A stretch of 64,000 bases of DNA, taken from Candidatus Pandoraea novymonadis. GTDB taxonomy: Bacteria > Pseudomonadota > Gammaproteobacteria > Burkholderiales > Burkholderiaceae. Location of the stretch: positions 24,225-88,224 of the forward strand of contig NZ_MUHY01000004.1 of the NCBI RefSeq assembly GCF_003004665.1, given 5' to 3'. The notes below the pieces were generated by a model. That model was not told the origin of the DNA, searched no databases, and saw nothing but the letters and a program-made list of their open reading frames with translations. Below, one piece after another: positions 58,613 to 64,000 of this stretch. Positions within the stretch are counted from its first letter, which is position 1. The number at the start of each line of letters is the position of its first letter. The translations under genes and the position numbers were made by a program.

Positions 58613-60118
58613 TTAATACTCAGCATCGAGGCCATCTTGTACTTGTTCAGCAGCACGCAATACAGCCCGCGCTTTATTTTCTGTTTCTTGCCATTCAGAT
58701 TCGGGCACGGAATCTGCGACGATTCCAGCGGCGGCTTGTACGTAAAGATTGCCATCTTTGAGTACACCTGTCCGAATTGCTATCGCAATGTCCATTTCTC
58801 CTCCGAAAGAGAGGTAGCCTACTGCACCACCATACAGTCCCCGTTTCGTTGGTTCAAGCACATCAATCATCTCCATTGCTCTGACTTTTGGCGCACCAGT
58901 TAACGTTCCGGCAGGGAAGGAGGCACGTAATACGTCAATATTCGATAACCCTGGTTTGAGATGTCCTTCAACCGAACTAACGATATGCTGCACGTGTGAA
59001 TATTTCTCGATGATCATTTTGTCGGTGACGACTACTGACCCGGTCTGTGCGATACGGCCTACGTCATTCCGAGCTAGATCTATTAACATCAGATGCTCCG
59101 CGATCTCCTTTGGATCATTGAGCAGCTCAGTTGCGAGTTCATCATCACGTTCAGGTGTTGCGCCGCGTGGTCGTGTTCCAGCCAATGGGCGAATTGTCAC
59201 GATGTTTGCGGTGCCATCTGGTGTTTGGCGTTGCTCATTTCGAACGAGAATTTCAGGAGATGCTCCTACTACTTGAAAATCACCAAAATTGTAGAAATAC
59301 ATGTACGGCGATGGATTCAATGAACGCAGCGCACGGTACAGAGAAAGTGGAGCATCCCGATATGGCTTGATCAATCGTTGACCGATTTGCAGCTGCATCA
59401 ATTCACCTTCAGCAATCGCTTGCTTCGCTTTTGCGACGGCAGAGAGGTAGTCAGCTTTAGCAAATTGACGCAAGATTTCGCTACGCACGCTACTGGAAGT
59501 TACCGGCGCATCAACTGGTGCGCGCAGGCGTGTTCGTAATTCACGCAAACGTAATCGGGCGTGTGAGAAAGCCTCTGGTTGATTTGGGTCAGCATACACA
59601 ATCAAATAAAGCTTACCTGTCAAATTATCGATGACAGCCAATTCTTCAGTCAGCAACAACTGAATATCTGGTAGTCCTATATCATCGTGTTGTGTTGTGT
59701 TTGAGAGTTTCTTTTCAATGTAGCGGACGGCATCATAGCCAAAATAGCCTGCGAGACCACCGCAAAATCTTGGCATGCCAGGACGCATGGCGACTTTGAA
59801 ACGAGACTGGAATTTGGTAATGAAATCCAGAGGATCGCCTTCATATGTTTCAACGACGCAACCGTCGCGCACCACTTCAGTTTTGAATCCAAAGCTACGC
59901 AACAGTGTACGCGCAGAGAGACCGATGAAGGAGTAGCGACCGAAACGTTCGCCCCCGACAACGGATTCTAGCAAAAATGTATTCGCACCTCGACGATCAC
60001 CTTGAGCCAGCTTGAGATAAATTGAGAGCGGAGTATCGAGATCGGCGAGCGCTTCTGCGATTAATGGAATACGGTTGAAACCTTGATTTGCTAGCGAATT
60101 GAATTCGAGTTCGGTCAT
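58613..60118 (-). CDS. trpE: Anthranilate synthase component I
   Basis: Chorismate-using enzyme of 501 residues that makes anthranilate with TrpG. Tryptophan feedback site LLES at 49-52 (FLLESVVGGERFGRYSF) is kept. The catalytic C-terminal part contains LMLIDLARNDVGRI, TGAPKVRAMEMID, RRGLYGGAVGY-like segment (here KRGLYGGAVGYL) and AAGIVADSVPESEW. I chose the ATG at 60118 (MTELEFNSLANQGF). It opens the trp operon; in Burkholderia gph and rpe precede it. Confidence 0.96.
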   Translation of the reverse strand: MTELEFNSLANQGFNRIPLIAEALADLDTPLSIYLKLAQGDRRGANTFLLESVVGGERFGRYSFIGLSARTLLRSFGFKTEVVRDGCVVETYEGDPLDFITKFQSRFKVAMRPGMPRFCGGLAGYFGYDAVRYIEKKLSNTTQHDDIGLPDIQLLLTEELAVIDNLTGKLYLIVYADPNQPEAFSHARLRLRELRTRLRAPVDAPVTSSSVRSEILRQFAKADYLSAVAKAKQAIAEGELMQLQIGQRLIKPYRDAPLSLYRALRSLNPSPYMYFYNFGDFQVVGASPEILVRNEQRQTPDGTANIVTIRPLAGTRPRGATPERDDELATELLNDPKEIAEHLMLIDLARNDVGRIAQTGSVVVTDKMIIEKYSHVQHIVSSVEGHLKPGLSNIDVLRASFPAGTLTGAPKVRAMEMIDVLEPTKRGLYGGAVGYLSFGGEMDIAIAIRTGVLKDGNLYVQAAAGIVADSVPESEWQETENKARAVLRAAEQVQDGLDAEY

Positions 60119-60906
60119 TTTCTCTCTATCTCTATCGTAACAGCTTGTATGATCGCTTCGAAGTGGTAGAAAAATATCCACATGCAGATCCTACCTAAAT
60201 TTTTTGAGGAAATTAAGCCTGATCGAGAAGATGGCTTATGTCAAAAAAGACGAGGAAGCGATACAAAAAACGAAAATATACTCAGAAGAGCCACTGTCGC
60301 CAGGAAAAAGATCTCAAGTTGGTCACGCCAATAATCCATTTTTTGTGAGCATGCGCTTAATCAGTGTCAGTGGTATTTAATTTTTCAGTGCGCAATTAAT
60401 TGAAGAGCACCCTAATAACCTCAAATTTCGTTAATGTTTTTTTAAAAAAGTTCGTTAACGGAGGCACTATACCACCCGCGTAGGTTATTTGCATAGCGCC
60501 GCTGTGATGTGGTCACGGGAAGCTACACTAAGCGGCTAGCATAACTATCGGTTTTTTGAATTGCCTCGATCATATAAGACAAGAAAGATTTATTAGGTGT
60601 TATATTAAATATCTCCTATTCATTTTTGATGATTGGTCGTATCAACCGTACGGGGATGCATTAGGAATCCCGTGTCATCTGTCATAAAATTTAAGGTGTT
60701 TGCCTCTTTTTTATGAGATAAGCGTAAGTTAAAGTTGTTACTGTTAATTTACTGTGAGATATATCTGTTTTGGGTTATTAAAGCGAGAAACAATGTCTCC
60801 GAATGATCGATGAGAATCGAAGCATAAATCATTGTGGGAGCAGATAGTTAACCTATTTTTTTTAACGAGAACGATGGGTTAGTTGTTTTTTGGCGCTTGA
60901 CATACT
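60119..60906. other. Gene-free region between trpE and rpe (gph absent)
   Basis: About 790 AT-rich bases where Burkholderia carries the phosphoglycolate phosphatase gene gph. No aspartate-box (DxDGT) segment or other HAD trace was readable on the minus strand, so it was deleted or decayed beyond recognition. A T7A6 tract near 60440 lies between two TTCGTTAA copies. The trp promoter must lie here; no trp leader peptide or attenuator was seen. Confidence 0.45.
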
Positions 60907-61605
60907 TTATTGGGAGAGAGAGCTCAACTGCCCTTTTGCTAGCTCCTTACGCATTTGATCGATGACTGCTTTGTAATCGTGATGTCCGAAGATGGCGGAG
61001 CCAGCTACAAATATGTCGGCACCTGCGGCGGCGATCTGAGCGATATTCTCTGTTTTTACTCCGCCGTCAATTTCCAGCAATATCTCCTTGCCAGTATGCG
61101 CTGTATAGGCGTCAATCCGTTCTCGCACAGCACGTAGCTTGATAAGGGCTTCTGGAATGAATGATTGCCCGCCGAACCCAGGATTGACCGACATAATGAG
61201 CACCATGTCTAGACGATCCATTAGATGATCGAGGTAATAGAGAGGCGTCGCGGGGTTAAAAACAAGACCAGCTTTACAGCCTGTATCACGAATCAAAGTA
61301 AGCGATCGATCGATATGATCAGATCCTTCTGGATGAAAGGTGATCATATTGGCTCCTGCTTTCACGAAGGCAGGGATAATCTGATCGACAGGGCGAACCA
61401 TCAAGTGAACGTCGATAGGTACTTCCACATGTGGACGAATGGCCTGACATACCATGGGACCTACGGTCAGATTTGGGACGTAATGGTTATCCATTACGTC
61501 AATATGAATCCAGTCAGCACCGGCGTCAACGACGTTGCGGACTTCCTCACCCAGACGAGCGAAATCCGCGGAAAGAATGCTGGGAGCGATACAGAATTGC
61601 GTCAT
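60907..61605 (-). CDS. rpe: Ribulose-phosphate 3-epimerase
   Basis: TIM barrel of 232 residues that interconverts ribulose-5-phosphate and xylulose-5-phosphate in the pentose phosphate pathway. [17 protein letters not shown], the metal-binding [38 protein letters not shown] and LEIDGGV are all present, as is AGSAIFG. It feeds erythrose-4-phosphate and PRPP supply to shikimate, his and trp synthesis. It is divergent from apaG, as in Burkholderia. Confidence 0.96.
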   Translation of the reverse strand: MTQFCIAPSILSADFARLGEEVRNVVDAGADWIHIDVMDNHYVPNLTVGPMVCQAIRPHVEVPIDVHLMVRPVDQIIPAFVKAGANMITFHPEGSDHIDRSLTLIRDTGCKAGLVFNPATPLYYLDHLMDRLDMVLIMSVNPGFGGQSFIPEALIKLRAVRERIDAYTAHTGKEILLEIDGGVKTENIAQIAAAGADIFVAGSAIFGHHDYKAVIDQMRKELAKGQLSSLSQ

Positions 61606-61810
61606 AAGGCGAAATAGAATCGATAGAATGTCTATTCTAAAGCTTTATCCCATGCCTGTCTGAATGTTTCAAAAACGCCGGGTTGCTCAGCAGGTTTACT
61701 TGCCGCAAAATGTTCGAGAGGGTTAGTCCTTCCAGAGGCTATTTTTTATTCCTAGATGACAACATCTGTTCGAGTTTTCTTTTCTATTTTTTCTATATAG
61801 GATTGATATA

Positions 61811-62185
61811 ATGAATCAATATGAATTTACCGTGACAGTACGTCAGCAGTATTTGCCTGAGGAGTCTGAGCCAGGGCACCATCAATTTACATTTGCATAT
61901 ACAATCACGATCCGCAATACTGGTGAAACGCTGGCACAACTCATTTCTCGCCACTGGATCATCACTGATAGTGATGATCGGGTGCAAGAAATTAATGGCC
62001 TTGGTGTCATAGGCCATCAGCCATTCCTAAAACCCGGTGCGCAATTCGAGTATACGAGCTGGGCGATGATCGCAACACCAGTCGGCACGATGCGGGGTGA
62101 ATATTTCTGTTTGGCAGAAGACGGTACGCGTTTTGAGGTTTTAATTCCAGAATTTGCCTTGACCGGCCCCCGAACACTCCATTGA
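61811..62185 (+). CDS. apaG: ApaG protein
   Basis: Protein of 124 residues with a fibronectin-III-like fold (ApaG/F-box associated). YTITIRNTGETLAQLISRHWIITD, the glycine-rich GLGVIGHQPFLKPGAQFEYTSW and GTMRGEYFCL are family-typical. The exact function is not settled. It is divergent from rpe and precedes mltA by about 290 bases. Confidence 0.94.
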   Translation: MNQYEFTVTVRQQYLPEESEPGHHQFTFAYTITIRNTGETLAQLISRHWIITDSDDRVQEINGLGVIGHQPFLKPGAQFEYTSWAMIATPVGTMRGEYFCLAEDGTRFEVLIPEFALTGPRTLH

Positions 62186-62293
62186 TTGAGTTACGACGTA
62201 TTTTCCATTTTTCCATCTATGCAGGTTTTGTAGAAAAGAGGGAAATCCAAAAAAGTATACCGCTATGTTTTTAATAGTCTTTTTTTACCAGAT

Positions 62294-62327
62294 TTGGATG
62301 TTTTTGAGGATTGGATGTTTTTGAGGA
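62294..62327. repeat. 17-bp exact tandem duplication before mltA
   Basis: TTGGATGTTTTTGAGGA occurs twice in a row at 62294-62310 and 62311-62327, in the non-coding region between apaG and mltA. It looks like a recent slippage duplication. Confidence 0.95.
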
Positions 62328-62476
62328 TTTTTTGTGAATTTCTTGCATTTAAACGAGAACGTCGAGGTCTACTCGTTTGGCTGATATCTTTGGCACTGTC
62401 CGAGAAAAATGGTACTAAGGATAGTAATTCGAGTAAGAATAGAGGTACTTGATATTCAGGAATAAATCTTCCCATT

Positions 62477-63622
62477 ATGTGTATTCGAAAGTGGTTTTTG
62501 CAAGCATGCGCTAATCCAGGATGTCTCGTCTTAATTTTCTTGACTTCATTACTCTACGGCTGTGCTGGTTATACACCGCCGGGTAAAGCCAGTCATCCTA
62601 ACTTAACCAATCTATTGCCTTATGTTTCGCCACCTGGCAAAAGCCACATGCAGGTAGCGAACTGGGAGGAAATCGAAGGCTGGAGAGAAGATTCCCTAAT
62701 TGGCACACAGCCCGTACTTAAAGAGACGTGCACACGTTTAGGACGTCAATTAAACTGGGAACGTGTCTGTGCGGCAGTTGATCAGCTCGACGACCTTGAT
62801 TCGGTTGCACTGCATCAATTTTTTGAGACGTATTTCACACCTTTCCAGATCATAAATGCCGACGGCACAAAAACTGGATTAATCACAGGATACTACGAGC
62901 CGTTGCTGCGAGGTTCACGTGTTCGTACTAAAAAGTATCAAACAGCGTTGTATAAATGGCCTGTAGGTCATAAAGTAGGTTCGTTGCCAGCGCGGGCGGA
63001 ATTGAATCGCTGTGGAGTGCTGCGAGGTAGTGAATTGGTCTACGTTGAAGATCCTATCGAAGCATTTTTTTTGCAAGTACAGGGATCCGGTCAGATTAAG
63101 ATGGAAGATGGCACCGTGATGCGTGTTGGGTATGGGGGCACTAACGATCATCCTTACAAATCTATCGGTCGCTGGCTCATCGAATCTGGTGAATTGAGTC
63201 CAGCACAAGCGACGATGGAGGGTATCAAGGCTTGGGCAATGGCCAATCCATCTCGTCTACATGCATTACTTGATGTTAATCCTCGTTTTGTTTTTTTTCG
63301 TGAAATGCCGAGTAGAGGTTTGAGTGGCATAGAAGGGCCAGTGGGAGCATTGGGAGTGCCATTGACGGCGGAACGTTCGATTGCTGTTGATCCTGCATCT
63401 GTGCCATTGGGGAATCCGGTATTTCTGAGCACGAAGCGTCAACCTTATGATGCTCAGGCCAAAGTACTGATCAATCGCCTGATGTTTGCTCAAGACACGG
63501 GAAGTGCAATAAAGGGTGGGGTGCGGGCAGATTATTTTTGGGGGTTAGGTGCTGAGGCTGGACATTTGGCTGGGCGCATGCGTCAGAAAGGAAAAATGTG
63601 GGTTTTGCTTCCAAAAACATAA
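62477..63622 (+). CDS. mltA: Membrane-bound lytic murein transglycosylase A
   Basis: Outer-membrane lipoprotein of 381 residues that cleaves peptidoglycan with formation of 1,6-anhydroMurNAc. Signal peptide and lipobox LLYGC (Cys29) are followed by the MltA domain (LITGYYEPLLRGSR, AFFLQVQGSGQI, VGYGGTNDHPYKSIGRW). The C-terminal 3D domain carries the catalytic Asp in FAQDTGSAIKGGVRADYFWG. It is separate from apaG by 291 bases. Confidence 0.94.
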   Translation: MCIRKWFLQACANPGCLVLIFLTSLLYGCAGYTPPGKASHPNLTNLLPYVSPPGKSHMQVANWEEIEGWREDSLIGTQPVLKETCTRLGRQLNWERVCAAVDQLDDLDSVALHQFFETYFTPFQIINADGTKTGLITGYYEPLLRGSRVRTKKYQTALYKWPVGHKVGSLPARAELNRCGVLRGSELVYVEDPIEAFFLQVQGSGQIKMEDGTVMRVGYGGTNDHPYKSIGRWLIESGELSPAQATMEGIKAWAMANPSRLHALLDVNPRFVFFREMPSRGLSGIEGPVGALGVPLTAERSIAVDPASVPLGNPVFLSTKRQPYDAQAKVLINRLMFAQDTGSAIKGGVRADYFWGLGAEAGHLAGRMRQKGKMWVLLPKT

Positions 63623-64000
63623 TTCGAGTGCGATGAAAGTAAGGGTTAAAAATCAACGAGTATGCCAAGTTTTTAGTCAGCGATTTTTAGAGAATATTCC
63701 ATTCTATGTAACTTATTATCTTGAAGCTGAAGCAGCATGCTGTCTTTAATAAAGACAGCTCTTATTCTTTAGTGATAGTTTTATGAGGTGATAATGAATA
63801 TATAAACGTCGGTTGAACATTTTTTCATAGACGCCGAGGCGTTAGATATGGCAAATATGAAAGGAGATATTCTATACCTCACATCGTTTGAAAGAGGAAT
63901 TTTCATTCTTGCAAGGCTTCTTTCAAAAAAAACTTGCATGCGAGGCAAGAGTTAAATATTATCTCGGCTCTTGCAAGCAATGTGGGTCTGAAAAGGTCTC
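63623..64000. other. Gene-free tail of the window
   Basis: About 380 AT-rich bases after mltA. It holds the mltA hairpin at 63739-63759 and several CTTGCAAG/CTTGCATG-like repeats near 63910-63980. No gene was recognised. Confidence 0.4.
63739..63759. terminator. 10-bp hairpin downstream of mltA
   Basis: GCTGTCTTTA at 63739-63748 and TAAAGACAGC at 63750-63759 are exact reverse complements with one base between. A T-rich TCTTATTCTTT follows, so a rho-independent terminator for mltA is likely, although the apical base pairs must open to make a loop. Confidence 0.6.

Overview
The window is a 64 kb chromosomal segment from a betaproteobacterium of the Burkholderia group (Burkholderiaceae). Gene content and order match the conserved Burkholderia chromosome 1 backbone: lysA-lptM/cyaY, ponA, aroK-aroB-dgt, gltB-gltD, thiO-thiS-thiG-thiE, mla operon, his operon, tatABC, petABC-sspAB, hemA-prfA-prmC-grxD, and trpE-trpG-trpD-trpC with rpe. 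Base composition is clearly AT-richer than free-living Burkholderia. Long gene-free stretches separate the operons, and several genes expected from Burkholderia synteny are gone or decayed (pilM-Q, murA, hisC, gph). This looks like a genome-reduced, host-restricted lineage, such as the insect or fungal endosymbionts related to Burkholderia/Mycetohabitans. The assignment is inferred from protein content; no search was run.

Layout. 1-7.1 kb: end of lysA, lipoprotein lptM, frataxin cyaY, penicillin-binding protein 1A, and the shikimate genes aroK-aroB followed by dgt. 7.1-16.3 kb: an intact REP-associated tyrosine transposase, both subunits of glutamate synthase (gltB, gltD), and on the minus strand a SbmA/BacA-like exporter fused to an ATPase. 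16.7-20.1 kb: a thiamine thiazole/coupling operon (thiO-S-G-E). 20.7-24.7 kb: the complete Mla phospholipid-transport operon (mlaF-E-D-A-C-B). 24.9-26.9 kb: a YadG/YadH-type ABC exporter and a BolA-like protein. 27-34 kb: histidine operon hisG-D-(hisC remnant)-B-marC-H-A-F-I-E. 34.3-36.4 kb: hinT and tatABC. 36.5-38.5 kb: divergent HtrA-type protease and Nif3-family protein. 39.2-43.1 kb: cytochrome bc1 (petABC) and stringent starvation proteins sspA/sspB, then tRNA-Thr(UGU). 44-47 kb: an IF-1 paralogue and ettA. 47.3-52.9 kb, minus strand: ubiX, grxD, prmC, prfA, hemA, ychF. 53.5-55.6 kb: a UbiH-family hydroxylase convergent with ung. 56-61.6 kb, minus strand: trpC, trpD, trpG, trpE, rpe. 61.8-63.6 kb: apaG and mltA.

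The retained set covers shikimate, histidine, tryptophan, glutamate and thiamine synthesis, aerobic respiration, envelope maintenance and translation quality control. That fits a symbiont that still makes nutrients. No phage, CRISPR, restriction or toxin system is visible. The least ordinary signals are a hisC remnant, a surviving RAYT transposase, a BacA/BclA-like transporter, and a recurring set of perfect, tightly spaced palindromes, two of them inside genes (dgt, mlaB).
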